Below are positions 43,935 to 53,655 of a stretch of DNA of 64,000 bases, piece by piece. The position numbers were made by a program, and so were the translations under genes. The stretch is from an uncultured Cohaesibacter sp. (lineage in GTDB: Bacteria; Pseudomonadota; Alphaproteobacteria; Rhizobiales; Cohaesibacteraceae). Within the stretch, counting starts at the first letter, position 1, and every line of letters begins with the position of its first letter. The stretch is taken from the NCBI RefSeq assembly GCF_963678225.1, contig NZ_OY782763.1:1-64000 (forward strand), given 5' to 3'. A model generated the notes under the pieces. That model was not told the DNA's origin, did no database searches, and saw nothing but the letters and a program-made list of their open reading frames with translations.

Positions 43935-45284
43935 ATGAGCCTCGCCATGAACATTCTGAAAAAGACTCTTGTTCTTCCGCCGATCTTGTTAGCAATCGCT
44001 CTTTTCATGTTTTTCAGCCAAGCGGCCAAGCCTCCACGGGCAGCAACCGATAAGCAGGAGAAAGCAACGCCGGTCAAAGTCATCGCAGCCAAGACCGTCA
44101 CAGCAATTCCTTCCATATCGGGATTTGGCAAGGTGCAGCCCAGCCGCACATGGGATGCTGTGGCGCAAGTTGCAGGTCCGGTAATCTGGACCTCGGAAAA
44201 ACTCCGTGACGGTTTGCTCATTGCAGCAGGAACCAGTCTCCTTCGTATAGATGAGCGCGAATATGACCTAACGCTAGCTCAGATCGATGCCCAAAGTGAC
44301 TCCCTTGATGCCAAGGACGAAACAACCAAGGCGTCTCTGAAAATCGAGGAACGCTCTCTAGCTTTGCTCAAGGAAGATCTGGCCCGCAAAACAGAATTGC
44401 TGTCACGCGGTTCAGCATCCCAATCGATCGTTGACACAGCAGAGCGGGCGCTGCTAACGCAAGATGCTAAAGTGCAGTCTCTATCGAGCACACTCAAATT
44501 GAACGAGGCTGAACGCAAGGTGCTGCTGCGACAGCGCGAAATCGCGGCACTCAACCGGGAGCGCACCGAACTAAAAGCCCCCTTTGACGTGCGGCTCGAC
44601 AGCGTTGATATCGCTGTTGGCCAATATGTCAATAAAGGCCAGCAGCTCTTCTCGGGGGACGGCATAGCCGTTGCTGAAATCGTTGCACAATTCCCCATTG
44701 GCGCTCTTAATCCGCTATTTGGCAAAGCAGGCGAGGAGGGGTCTCCATTGGATGCCCTTGCAGATGGTGGCGGCCTATCCCAGCGGCACGATACCTTGAA
44801 AGCCAAGGTTATTCTGCGCACTCCAAAAAGAAATATCCAGTGGGATGCCAAGGTCGACCGCGTTTCAGCTGTCATGAACCCCAAGACCAGAACCCGCGGC
44901 ATCGTATTGACCGTTACAGACCCATATGGACAGGCAACGCCAGGCCAGAAGCCTCCTTTGGTCAAGGACACTGCCGTGGAAGTCATCCTTCAGGGGCAAC
45001 CCAAGAAAGACAAGATTGCAGTTCCCGCATCAGCCATTCGCAAAGGCACAGTGATGGTTGTGGATGCTGAAAAACGTCTGCATTTCAAGCCGGTCAAGGT
45101 GGCATATATTCAGGGCGACATCGCGGTTCTGATGTCAGGTCTTGAGCCAAATGACAAGGTGGTCGTTTCAGACCTGCCAGCACCGGTGGATGGCATGCTC
45201 GTTGGCCCCAAACCCGACAAGAAACTTCTCGAGCGCGTGATGGCTGAAGCCTCCGGCAAAGCGTCTAGCGAGGGGAACAAATAG
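43935..45284 (+). CDS. RND efflux pump, periplasmic adaptor (membrane fusion protein)
   Basis: 449 residues with one N-terminal membrane anchor (about 14-32, PPILLAIALFMFFSQAA). A lipoyl-type half-motif (SGFGKVQPSRTWDAVAQVAG), a long coiled-coil hairpin (about 115-205), the second lipoyl half (ELKAPFDVRLDSVDIAVGQYVNKGQQLF) and beta-barrel and membrane-proximal domains follow. It bridges the inner-membrane pump to an outer-membrane channel such as TolC. The RND permease starts two bases after the stop, so they are one operon. ATG 43935 may be replaced by the in-frame ATG 43947. Confidence 0.9.
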   Translation: MSLAMNILKKTLVLPPILLAIALFMFFSQAAKPPRAATDKQEKATPVKVIAAKTVTAIPSISGFGKVQPSRTWDAVAQVAGPVIWTSEKLRDGLLIAAGTSLLRIDEREYDLTLAQIDAQSDSLDAKDETTKASLKIEERSLALLKEDLARKTELLSRGSASQSIVDTAERALLTQDAKVQSLSSTLKLNEAERKVLLRQREIAALNRERTELKAPFDVRLDSVDIAVGQYVNKGQQLFSGDGIAVAEIVAQFPIGALNPLFGKAGEEGSPLDALADGGGLSQRHDTLKAKVILRTPKRNIQWDAKVDRVSAVMNPKTRTRGIVLTVTDPYGQATPGQKPPLVKDTAVEVILQGQPKKDKIAVPASAIRKGTVMVVDAEKRLHFKPVKVAYIQGDIAVLMSGLEPNDKVVVSDLPAPVDGMLVGPKPDKKLLERVMAEASGKASSEGNK

Positions 45285-45286
45285 TC

Positions 45287-48200
45287 ATGATCCGCTATTT
45301 CGCCAAACATCCCACGGCAGCCAACCTGCTGATGGTCGGTATTCTGCTGATCGGTATTCTGGCTTTGCCAAAACTGCAACGCGACACTTTCCCTGCGACA
45401 GATCCCACCCAGGTAGAGGTGCGTGTCAGCTATCCTGGCGCTACGGCACTGGATGTTGAAGAAGCCGTCTGCCTGCGCTTTGAAGAAGCGCTCGGCGTTA
45501 TCCCCGACAAGCTGGAAATGACCTGCGAAGCCCGAGAAAACCTCGCTATCTCAGTCGTGACCATGATCGAAGGACGCGATTTTGATACCTTCTACAACGA
45601 TATCAAAAGCGAGATTGAAGCCATCACCGGATTTCCGGCCAATGTAGAACGCCCCACCGTTACCAAGATGGAGCGGACCGCAACAATCTCCACCATCGCC
45701 ATCACGGGCATCGAAGATCCGGGTGCCCTGTTTGCCTACGCCGACAAGGTACTTTCGCGGGTGATGCGTAACAAGCAGATAGCGCAAGCCACCATGAAGG
45801 GCTTTGCCGATCCTTTGATTGACATTCGGGTATCCGAGACAGCCCTGCGTGATCTGGGCCTGAGCATCACTGATGTGGCCAACGCCATCAAGGCGCAGAG
45901 CGTTGACCTGCCTGCGGGTACACTTGAAACAAAGAGTGGCGATCTGGTGCTGCGTTATGCGGACCAGAGGCGAAAACCACGCGAATTTGCCGAACTCGTC
46001 ATCAAGAGCGCCGAAGATGGCGGCATCGTTCGCCTTAAAGACATCGCCACCGTCGCCAAAACCTTTGAATTTGCGGAGGACAAAGTCACTTTCAACGGTC
46101 AGCGCGCCGCTCTGATTGAAATCGCCAAGACGCCCAATCAGGATACCCTGAAGATCAAGGCTCTCATTGATACCATTCTGGAAAGCGAACGCGCCAGTGC
46201 CCCTCCAGGCGTCAACCTCGACATCTCTCAGGATGTATCACCGAATATCGTCGACCGCCTGCGTATCCTGACTGACAACGGCATACAGGGGCTCGTTCTC
46301 GTGTTCCTGACCATGTGGATTTTCTTCTCCCTGCGTTACAGCTTCTGGGTAGCCATGGGGCTGCCAGTCTCCTTCCTTGGTGCAATCTTCGCTATGCAAG
46401 GGCTGGGCTATACGCTCAACACCATGACCATGGTGGGACTCATCGTCTCCACCGGCCTCTTGATGGATGACGCCATCGTCATATCGGAAAATATCGGCGC
46501 CCGTCTCAAACGGGGCGAGAACGAACTGGAAGCCGCCGTAAACGGCACCAAACAGGTGTTACCAAGCGTTATTTCTTCTTTCCTGACGACAATCCTCATT
46601 GTTGGCCCTCTGGCCCTCATGGCAGGAAAAATCGGCGCCGTGCTCAAGGTTCTCCCGGTCATTCTCGTCATCACGCTGGCAATCAGCCTCATCGAGGCTT
46701 TCCTGATCCTGCCATCGCATCTTTATCACTCGCTCAAGAACCAGGGCAGCCGAAAGCAATCCCGTTTTCATGCCGCTTTCGAGCGAGGCTTTGAGCGCTT
46801 TAGAACCGGTATTTTCGGCCCGATGATCGATTGGGCCGTGAGTTGGCGTTATCTTACAACAGGCGTCATCATTGCGTTGCTGATCCTCTCCTTTGGGGCC
46901 TTCTCCAGCGGGATGCTTAAATTCCGGTCCTTTCCAAATCTGGAGAGCGACACGATTCAAGCCCGTATCCTGATGCCTCAGGGGACGCCACTCTCGGAGA
47001 CCGAGCAGGCGGTGCAGCAGGTCGTCAAAGCGCTTGATAAAGTCAACGCGGATTTCGCCCCCATGCAGAAAGATGGAAAGGATCTGGTGAATAACGTCCT
47101 TGTCTATTACGGGATCAACGCGGACGCCAACGAGAAGGGGCCCCATCTGGCAACCATCAGTGCCGACCTTCTGCGTGCGCAAGATCGAGAAGGGTCTCTT
47201 CAGGAGATGCTCTCCAAATGGCGCAAATATACCGGTCCCGTACCGGGTAGCCTTGCCATGAAATTCACCGACAAGGAGCGCGGAGTGGCTGGCAACGCCA
47301 TCGACATCCGTCTGCGCGGCAGCAATCTTGAACAGATCAAGCAAGCTGGCAACGACCTCAAGGCCTTCCTTTATAATTACGAAGGCGTGGTAGATGTGTT
47401 GGATGATCTGCGCCCCGGCAAGCCTGAATATATCGTCAAACTGCATGATGACGCCGGAGGCCTAGGCCTAACGGCCAAATCCGTCTCAGAAGAGCTCAGA
47501 GCAATCGTGCAGGGCAATACAGGGTTGGAGATCCAGACGGGTCGCTACGGCGTTGATGTGCGCGTCAGGCTGGCGGAAGGCGCCATAGACAGCCGGGGAG
47601 GAATCAATTCCATCTATGTCACCGCAGCCGATGGATCAAAAATCCCTCTCTCAACCGTTGCCGATGTTACCGAAAGCCGTGGCTATGCCCGCATCAACCG
47701 GGTCGACGGACTACGCACTGTCACAATCCAAGGGTCCATCAAGCCCAAAGTGGTCAATGCGCGCGAATTGATGATGGAAGTGAAAACCAAGTTCGTACCG
47801 CAGTTGAAAAAGAAATATCCAGCCGTAAGCGTCGCCTTCAATGGACAGGGTAAGGAAGCAGCTACGACCGGCAGCTCGCTTCTCACCAACTTCTATATCG
47901 GACTGGCGTTCGTCTTCATCCTGCTCAGCTTCCAGTTTCGTAGCTATGTCTTGCCCATTGTGGTGCTGGCAGCGATTCCCCTGGGAGCCATCGGCATGGT
48001 AATCGGCCATCTTCTCATGGGGCTGGATGTCTCCATACCTAGCCTTGTGGGATTGGCGACACTCTCCGGCGTCGTAGTCAACAATTCTATCCTGCTGGTA
48101 TCCTTCATCCATGAGGAGATGGCAGCAGGGCACGACCCCTTGCAGGCCACCAAGCAGGCGGCCAAGGCCCGTTTGCGTGCTGTGGTGATGACATCGCTGA

Positions 48201-48379
48201 CCACTATTGCAGGATTGTTGCCACTGCTCTCAGAGACGAGCACACAGGCGCAATTCCTCATCCCTCTGGTCAACAGTCTCGCCTTTGGCTTGCTAACGGC
48301 CACCGTGTTGTCGCTTTTCCTTGTGCCGAGCCTCTTCGCCATTCTGACGGACTTCGGATACGGAAAGAAAAAGGCCTGA
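45287..48379 (+). CDS. RND efflux pump, inner-membrane permease (AcrB/HAE-like)
   Basis: 1030 residues, full-length. It has two repeats each with one plus five membrane segments and a large periplasmic domain (about 33-330 and 555-870). The proton-relay region reads GLIVSTGLLMDDAIVISENI in TM4, where AcrB has its two aspartates. The second-half segments GLATLSGVVVNNSILLVSFIHEEM and MTSLTTIAGLLPLL are typical. The family is closer to multidrug (HAE1) than to metal (CusA) pumps. Substrate is unknown. No tolC gene is in this operon; the tolC at 54.7 kb could serve it. Confidence 0.92.
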   Translation: MIRYFAKHPTAANLLMVGILLIGILALPKLQRDTFPATDPTQVEVRVSYPGATALDVEEAVCLRFEEALGVIPDKLEMTCEARENLAISVVTMIEGRDFDTFYNDIKSEIEAITGFPANVERPTVTKMERTATISTIAITGIEDPGALFAYADKVLSRVMRNKQIAQATMKGFADPLIDIRVSETALRDLGLSITDVANAIKAQSVDLPAGTLETKSGDLVLRYADQRRKPREFAELVIKSAEDGGIVRLKDIATVAKTFEFAEDKVTFNGQRAALIEIAKTPNQDTLKIKALIDTILESERASAPPGVNLDISQDVSPNIVDRLRILTDNGIQGLVLVFLTMWIFFSLRYSFWVAMGLPVSFLGAIFAMQGLGYTLNTMTMVGLIVSTGLLMDDAIVISENIGARLKRGENELEAAVNGTKQVLPSVISSFLTTILIVGPLALMAGKIGAVLKVLPVILVITLAISLIEAFLILPSHLYHSLKNQGSRKQSRFHAAFERGFERFRTGIFGPMIDWAVSWRYLTTGVIIALLILSFGAFSSGMLKFRSFPNLESDTIQARILMPQGTPLSETEQAVQQVVKALDKVNADFAPMQKDGKDLVNNVLVYYGINADANEKGPHLATISADLLRAQDREGSLQEMLSKWRKYTGPVPGSLAMKFTDKERGVAGNAIDIRLRGSNLEQIKQAGNDLKAFLYNYEGVVDVLDDLRPGKPEYIVKLHDDAGGLGLTAKSVSEELRAIVQGNTGLEIQTGRYGVDVRVRLAEGAIDSRGGINSIYVTAADGSKIPLSTVADVTESRGYARINRVDGLRTVTIQGSIKPKVVNARELMMEVKTKFVPQLKKKYPAVSVAFNGQGKEAATTGSSLLTNFYIGLAFVFILLSFQFRSYVLPIVVLAAIPLGAIGMVIGHLLMGLDVSIPSLVGLATLSGVVVNNSILLVSFIHEEMAAGHDPLQATKQAAKARLRAVVMTSLTTIAGLLPLLSETSTQAQFLIPLVNSLAFGLLTATVLSLFLVPSLFAILTDFGYGKKKA

Positions 48380-48402
48380 TCACACAATCAAGAGAGGAAT
48401 CA

Positions 48403-48437
48403 AAAAGGCCCGTTACTCTAAAGTAACAGGCCTTTAA
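48403..48437 (-). terminator. Hairpin terminator after tRNA-Asn (and facing the RND operon)
   Basis: On the minus strand AAAGGCC-TGTTACT-TTAGAGTAACGGGCCTTTTT forms a long stem with a short bulge and ends in a T-run. It can end the tRNA transcript and perhaps the convergent RND operon. Confidence 0.75.
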
Positions 48438-48439
48438 TA

Positions 48440-48515
48440 TGGCTCCCCAGGCCGGACTCGAACCAGCGACCCAGCGATTAACAGTCGCTTGCTCTACCAA
48501 CTGAGCTACTGGGGA
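48440..48515 (-). tRNA. tRNA-Asn (anticodon GTT)
   Basis: A 76-nt cloverleaf on the minus strand. Acceptor TCCCCAG (48515-48509) pairs with CTGGGGA (48450-48444). The anticodon loop CTGTTAA gives GTT, the T arm is GGTTCGAGTCC and CCA is encoded (48442-48440). Confidence 0.97.
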
Positions 48516-48778
48516 AAACTCTTTTTCGTTGATCCGTTGTTTCCGTCTCAACGTTGGTGAGGTGGTTTCTAATGGAGAGAGCCGCACTTGCCAAGCCCCT
48601 TTTTTCATCTTTTTAATTTCTCTTGTGGATCAGTGGAAAAGACAGGGCAACTGTCACAGAAAGCATAAACTCCACTACAGTGCACAGCAGAGCATCAAGG
48701 CCACAATTCCGCTGTTTTGCCGTGATGAATTGACAAAAAGAGTAAATTATCAACAACATCACAAAGATTGCCCGCCAG

Positions 48779-49063
48779 ATGATCAGCCCGCAAAAAGAAT
48801 TTCGCATTGGCCCCAAAACCATAAAAATACCCCAGTCGCCATTTGCCAGAAAGCTCTTGGGCGTGCTTTTGATTCTGGGCGGTATACTCGGATTCTTACC
48901 GATCCTAGGATTCTGGATGCTCCCGCTTGGACTACTGATCCTTTCGATCGATTTGCCATTCTTGCGCAAATATCGCAGAAAGATCGCCATCAGGATGGAA
49001 AAGCGCAAAAGAAGCCAACTGCTTCCAGCGCATCAGAAAACACAGGAGCAAGATCTGGCATGA
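48779..49063 (+). CDS. Small PGPGW-type membrane protein
   Basis: 94 residues. One hydrophobic hairpin (about 24-56, KLLGVLLILGGILGFLPILGFWMLPLGLLILSID) is followed by a basic tail LRKYRRKIAIRMEKRK. It resembles the short PGPGW transmembrane proteins that often precede cobalamin genes in rhizobia; the match is by pattern, not proven. The stop overlaps the cobU start (ATGA), so translation is coupled. Function unknown. Confidence 0.7.
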   Translation: MISPQKEFRIGPKTIKIPQSPFARKLLGVLLILGGILGFLPILGFWMLPLGLLILSIDLPFLRKYRRKIAIRMEKRKRSQLLPAHQKTQEQDLA

Positions 49064-49614
49064 AGACGCATTCCGCACGAACGACACTCGTTGTGGGCGG
49101 AGCAAGATCTGGCAAAAGCGCATTTGCTCAGACGCTCTGTGAAGACAGTTCCTTCAATCTGATCTATGTGGCAACATCACCGGTTTTTTCTGACGACAAG
49201 GAGATGGCGGCACGCATCCAGAAACACAAGGACGACAGAGGCCCTCGCTGGCAAGCGATCGAAGAAGAAATCGCCATTGATCGCGTCGTGAAAGAACACG
49301 ACAAAGCAGATACTGTGCTTCTAATCGATTGCGCCACTCTATGGCTTAACAATCTGATTTATCATAATTTACCGCTGAAAGACCATGTGAGCGGCTTCCT
49401 CGATGCCATGGCAGAAACGCGCGCTCATATTGTTATCGTTTCAAATGAAGTGGGTCAGGGAATTGTTCCATCATCCCCGGAGGTGCGGCAATTCCGCGAC
49501 CATCAGGGACGTCTGAATCAGCAGTTGGCCGCGGCCTGTGAACGAGTCGTTGAAGTGCGATGCGGCTTACCCCTTCTGCTCAAACCAAACGAACAGCCAA
49601 AGCTTGTTCTTTAA
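49060..49614 (+). CDS. cobU: Bifunctional adenosylcobinamide kinase / cobinamide-phosphate guanylyltransferase
   Basis: 184 residues (CobP in the aerobic-pathway naming). Walker A GGARSGKS (13-20) binds the nucleotide. His56 in RIQKHKDDRG matches the histidine that takes GMP in CobU, and VSNEVGQGIVP (about 129-139) is a family motif. It phosphorylates adenosylcobinamide and converts it to GDP-cobinamide in nucleotide-loop assembly. ATG 49060 overlaps the small membrane protein stop; the open frame upstream is an artefact. It converges with cobD, 43 bases away. Confidence 0.93.
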   Translation: MKTHSARTTLVVGGARSGKSAFAQTLCEDSSFNLIYVATSPVFSDDKEMAARIQKHKDDRGPRWQAIEEEIAIDRVVKEHDKADTVLLIDCATLWLNNLIYHNLPLKDHVSGFLDAMAETRAHIVIVSNEVGQGIVPSSPEVRQFRDHQGRLNQQLAAACERVVEVRCGLPLLLKPNEQPKLVL

Positions 49615-49657
49615 GAGGAGGGGCATAGGAAAAGCTCGATACAAGGGCTTGCAGCCT

Positions 49658-50650
49658 CTAGATCGCCCAGACGCCAAGCAATGCGACGATTACAAACTGG
49701 CACTGACAGGCGCGGAAATACAGCTTCAGCGCCAGAGTAATATCATCGGCTCCGATCTGCCGCCTTCCAGAATCATTGACGAATGGCTCATCTACCAACA
49801 CGCCTTCATAATAGCGAGGGCCGGAGAGGGCAATATCCAGTCTGCGCGCCATGGCGCCTTCTGGCCATCCCGCATTGGGAGAGCGATGGCGCCGTGCATC
49901 GGCAAAAAAGCGTGCCCATGGCTGAAACGCAACAGTGCGTGAGCGATGCAGGGAAACAGGCGAGAACAGCAACAGGATCATGGTGATGCGTGCAGGAATG
50001 AAATTGAGCACATCGTCAAGCCTTGCTGCCGCCCAACCGAAATAGAGATAGCGTTCATTCCGGTGACCAATCATGCTGTCGGCCGTGTTGACGATTTTAT
50101 AGCAGATCAGCCCCGGCAGCCCGAACAGCACCAACCAGAAAAGAGGTGCAACGATGCCATCGGAATAGTTCTCCGCAAGGCTTTCTATGGCCGCACGCGT
50201 AACACCCGCCTCATCAAGCTTGCTGGTGTCGCGCCCGACAATCATGGAAACAGCAGTGCGTGCACCTGGCAAGTCAGATTGTGAAAGCGGCACGGCGACC
50301 CGCTCCACATGCTCATAAAGACTTTTCTGAGCCAGCAGGGTCGATGCAATCACAGCAATCAGAACATACCCAATACCGCCAAGCGTCATCAACCCGAGCT
50401 GTATCCCAGTTCCCAGAGCGCAGCCCAGCAAAAGAAGGATGGCTAGGCAAAAAGCCCCCGCCAACCGCCCCGACAAGGCACTTTGGTCCTTGGGGCGATT
50501 GAAACGCGTCTCGAAAAAGGAAATAGCTCTACCGAAGAAAACAACCGGATGCGGCATCCGGCGCCATAGCCAATCAGGCTCACCAAAGATCGCATCCAGA
50601 AGCAAAGCCAGAAGGACCGAACCTGCGAACAGTCCACCAAATGGAATCAC
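49658..50650 (-). CDS. cobD: Adenosylcobinamide-phosphate synthase
   Basis: 330 residues, CbiB/CobD family, an inner-membrane protein with several hydrophobic segments. FGEPDWLWRRMPHPVVFFGR at the N terminus and RDTSKLDEAGVTRAAIESLAENYSDGIVAPLFW (about 155-187) are diagnostic. It joins aminopropanol (or its phosphate) to cobyric acid. The start overlaps the cobC stop by four bases, so the two are coupled; CobC supplies its aminopropanol phosphate. Confidence 0.93.
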   Translation of the reverse strand: MIPFGGLFAGSVLLALLLDAIFGEPDWLWRRMPHPVVFFGRAISFFETRFNRPKDQSALSGRLAGAFCLAILLLLGCALGTGIQLGLMTLGGIGYVLIAVIASTLLAQKSLYEHVERVAVPLSQSDLPGARTAVSMIVGRDTSKLDEAGVTRAAIESLAENYSDGIVAPLFWLVLFGLPGLICYKIVNTADSMIGHRNERYLYFGWAAARLDDVLNFIPARITMILLLFSPVSLHRSRTVAFQPWARFFADARRHRSPNAGWPEGAMARRLDIALSGPRYYEGVLVDEPFVNDSGRRQIGADDITLALKLYFRACQCQFVIVALLGVWAI

Positions 50651-51678
50651 CGATACATAACCTTGCCAAGAGCTTCGTCAAATCGGTTCATCGCTTTCTG
50701 ATCGATAGGAATACCGAAACGAATATAATCCGAACGATAGTCAAAAATGCGCGACCAAATGTGCATTTCAGCCAGCTTGCGATGAAGGTCGCGTGCATCT
50801 TCCTTGATCACCAGACGGAAAAGCGACGTGCCACCCGCGGTGTAGAGGCCGCGTTTATCGAGTACCTTGTCCATAAGCTCGGCTTGAGCCTGAAGCTTTT
50901 CACGCTGGCTCTTTTGCCATTCCAGATCACTCAGCGCCTGAGTGCCAACACGCAGGGCAGGGGTGGAAACAGCCCAAGGGCCCAGCATATCGCGAATCTT
51001 GCTAATCTGGACTTCATGCCCCATGAGGAAGCCGAGCCTGATACCGGAAAGGCCGAAGAATTTGCCAAAGGAGCGCAGAATGACGCAGTTTGGCATTTCT
51101 GCCAGATGCGGCATTACGCTCAACTGTGGATTTACATCGGCAAAAGCTTCATCAACGATGAGCAGCCCCCGTTGGCGATGCAACTTGCTCGCCAATTCAA
51201 CCAGCAACTCAGCGTCCAGCGTCCGACCATCGGGATTGTTCGGGTTGCAAACCAGCAGGCAATCACCAGGGAAGAATTCCTTCGGCACTTCATTGACCAT
51301 CGCTACATCGACACCTGCACGCGCCATGGCGCGCTGATGCTCAGAATAGGTCGGACCGAGAATAAGGCAACTCTGGTTGGTTCCCAATAGCACCGGCATG
51401 GACTGAATAAGAGACTGTGTTCCAGGAGAAGCGACAATCGACACTTCATCGGGCACATTGTAAGCCATACGCGCAGCTGCCAGACAATCGACCAGATCCG
51501 CTTGTGTCGGAAGACAACCAATTGAATCCAGTGCAGAATCTCTATTAAACGGATAAGACACGTGGTTGATACCAGCAGATAGATCCAGCCAACCTTCCCG
51601 TGTTCCACCATATCGGTTCATCGCAGCGGACAGATCGCCCCCATGCATCATAATGTTGTCGTCGCTGGCTACCATAAT
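50647..51678 (-). CDS. cobC: Threonine-phosphate decarboxylase-like aminotransferase
   Basis: 343 residues, PLP fold type I. HGGDLSAAMNRYGGT at the N terminus, CNPNNPDGR (143-151), Asp175 (IVDEAFAD) and the Schiff-base Lys205 (RSFGKFFGLSGIRLGF) identify the CobC/CobD(Salmonella) group. It makes aminopropanol phosphate from threonine phosphate for the cobD step. The frame is open to 51762. ATG 51678 after GGGG, or ATG 51651 (MMHGGDL), gives the family N terminus, so the start is uncertain. Confidence 0.88.
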   Translation of the reverse strand: MMVASDDNIMMHGGDLSAAMNRYGGTREGWLDLSAGINHVSYPFNRDSALDSIGCLPTQADLVDCLAAARMAYNVPDEVSIVASPGTQSLIQSMPVLLGTNQSCLILGPTYSEHQRAMARAGVDVAMVNEVPKEFFPGDCLLVCNPNNPDGRTLDAELLVELASKLHRQRGLLIVDEAFADVNPQLSVMPHLAEMPNCVILRSFGKFFGLSGIRLGFLMGHEVQISKIRDMLGPWAVSTPALRVGTQALSDLEWQKSQREKLQAQAELMDKVLDKRGLYTAGGTSLFRLVIKEDARDLHRKLAEMHIWSRIFDYRSDYIRFGIPIDQKAMNRFDEALGKVMYR

Positions 51679-52194
51679 CCAAGCCCCAAATTGTTCGGCA
51701 ATTGAGACTAACGCATAGACCTTTTGGCCATGGGATGCAAACCCAAACGGGCTTTTGAGCAACCGTTCGGATTGATATGACCAGAATAATTGCCAATGCC
51801 AAATTGATTTAAGAAACCATCAAAATCATAGCATTTACAAATAAGGCGCACCCATTGCGTTAACTTTTGCACCCCAACCCAACATGGTGGTCCAATAGAT
51901 GCGATTATATTCAATTTTGAAACAATAAAAGCTGCCAAAGTCAACCTTGCAAGAGGTGACAACATAACAAACGAAAACACACTAACAATCTGAAATAACG
52001 TTCATTTTTAAAATCTCAAAACAATAGGGACTTGAGAAATTCTCTATTTACTGAAAGGACATTTCATTCCGTATGAAAATGCAATTTTGTGCAAGTTTTA
52101 TTCAATTTCACCCACAACTGGAGGTCACATTTTATTAATAAACCCTGTGCAAAATACTGGCCACATTGCCCCCACCAGCCAAGGGAGTTTTCTG
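51679..52194. other. Intergenic region upstream of cobC and the GGDEF gene
   Basis: 516 bases, AT-rich. I looked for a cobalamin riboswitch (B12 box) on the cobC side and did not see one. On the other side there is a GGAGG (52120-52124) not followed by a standard start, and an AGGGAG (52182-52187) that serves the GGDEF gene. Confidence 0.45.
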
Positions 52195-53166
52195 GTGACT
52201 TGCACTGAACATCGCCGCCTGCAGGAACTGAAGCGCTATGCGATTCTGGACACGGAACCAGAAGAAACGTTTGATCGCATCACACGCTTGACCAGAGATT
52301 TGCTCGATACGCCAATCGCTCTCATTTCCCTTGCAGACGAAAACCGCCAATGGTTTAAATCCAAACAGGGGCTCCATCTTGATGAGGCCACCAGAGAAGG
52401 ATCATTCTGCGCTGTCGCATTGGAAAGCGGCCACCCTCTCGTTGTTGAAGATTCATTGCTGGATGATCGTTTCAAAGATTCAGACATCGTACAGGGTCCG
52501 CACAAGATCCGCTTTTATGCAGGTGTCCCTTTGACGTCGCCTTCGGGCCATCATCTCGGCGTCCTTTGCATCATGGACCACAAGCCACGCAAGCTTACTC
52601 GTGATCAACTGGCCAATCTTTATGATATGGGGCGCGTTGTGATCGACGAAATCGAACTCAGATCACTGGCAACATTCGATTGCCTGACCGGACTGCAACA
52701 AAGACAGGGCTTTTGGCTCAAAGCGCGCCAGGAACTGGAACGTTCAAAACGATATGATTCCGACCTGAGCCTGATCCTCTTCGACATTGATCGCTTCAAG
52801 AAAGTGAATGATACCTATGGCCATGCGGCAGGAGACAGGGTTTTGCAGCAGATCGCCGATATCTGTCGCAGTCAGATACGCGCCTTTGATACACCGGCTC
52901 GCTTTGGAGGCGAAGAGTTCACAATATTGCTGCCCCAAACAGAGATAAATGACGCCTTCCAGATAGCGGAACGAATCCGCACATGTATAGCCAATATGCC
53001 AACCCACTATTGTAATAAGGATATCTCCGTTACCACCAGCTTCGGCGTTGCGTCGCTCAACACGAGCAATGTTTATTCTGTCACCGAATTGTTACGCATC
53101 GCGGATAAATGTCTATATCAGGCAAAAAGCAAAGGCCGGAACAGAACCGTTACAATAGCAGCGTGA
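52195..53166 (+). CDS. GAF-GGDEF diguanylate cyclase
   Basis: 323 residues. An N-terminal GAF sensor (about 18-155; RYAILDTEPEETFDRIT, REGSFCAVALESGHPLVVED) is joined by a short helix to a GGDEF domain (about 165-323). The active site reads RFGGEEF and the inhibitory I-site RAFD lies the usual five residues before it, so it should be an active, product-inhibited c-di-GMP synthase. The start is GTG 52195, seven bases from AGGGAG; the frame is open to TTG 52087 but the added residues look non-coding. No membrane segment: it senses a cytosolic signal, perhaps redox or a small ligand. Confidence 0.88.
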   Translation: MTCTEHRRLQELKRYAILDTEPEETFDRITRLTRDLLDTPIALISLADENRQWFKSKQGLHLDEATREGSFCAVALESGHPLVVEDSLLDDRFKDSDIVQGPHKIRFYAGVPLTSPSGHHLGVLCIMDHKPRKLTRDQLANLYDMGRVVIDEIELRSLATFDCLTGLQQRQGFWLKARQELERSKRYDSDLSLILFDIDRFKKVNDTYGHAAGDRVLQQIADICRSQIRAFDTPARFGGEEFTILLPQTEINDAFQIAERIRTCIANMPTHYCNKDISVTTSFGVASLNTSNVYSVTELLRIADKCLYQAKSKGRNRTVTIAA

Positions 53167-53289
53167 GTTCTCCCTCTCGGGTAGACGCAAACTGCATAAC
53201 ATAAAAGAAGAGAGCGAACGCTACGGCAAGCAAGACCCTGGGACCTACTTTAACAAACCCATATAAACGTCTGAATTGTCATAAAGAGT

Positions 53290-53363
53290 TGGAGGCTCGA
53301 GCCGGAATCGAACCGGCGTACACGGATTTGCAATCCGCTGCGTCACCACTCCGCCATCGAGCC
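53290..53363 (-). tRNA. tRNA-Cys (anticodon GCA)
   Basis: A 74-nt cloverleaf on the minus strand. Acceptor GGCTCGA (53363-53357) pairs with TCGAGCC (53300-53294). Discriminator T fits tRNA-Cys, the anticodon loop TTGCAAA gives GCA and CCA is encoded. Confidence 0.97.
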
Positions 53364-53655
53364 ATCCGAGCGTTTGTGGTGGAAGGTGCATAGCAAATGG
53401 CCATTGATGTCTCAAGTCCAAATCCACGACATTTTTGACATTTTTGATAACACCCCCAGAAATTTTATCTCCCGACACCGAAAGTCATACGCCTTTAAGT
53501 ATATATACAGCCTTTGCCCTTGCCACGACGCCATCAGAGCGATATTGAAATTGAAAGAAATACGTCTTCCCACGGAAGCGATAGCGCCATTCTAAGCGCC
53601 CGAGGCCTCCATCTGGAGTGGCCTGTGAACCGTGAAGCGATGAGGAGTTCGGAAA

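Noticed and set aside
46559-47446. 295-residue minus-strand frame
   Set aside because: Antisense shadow of the RND permease.
51679-52194. Cobalamin riboswitch upstream of cobC
   Set aside because: No B12-box-like sequence was found on either strand by reading; a covariance search would settle it.
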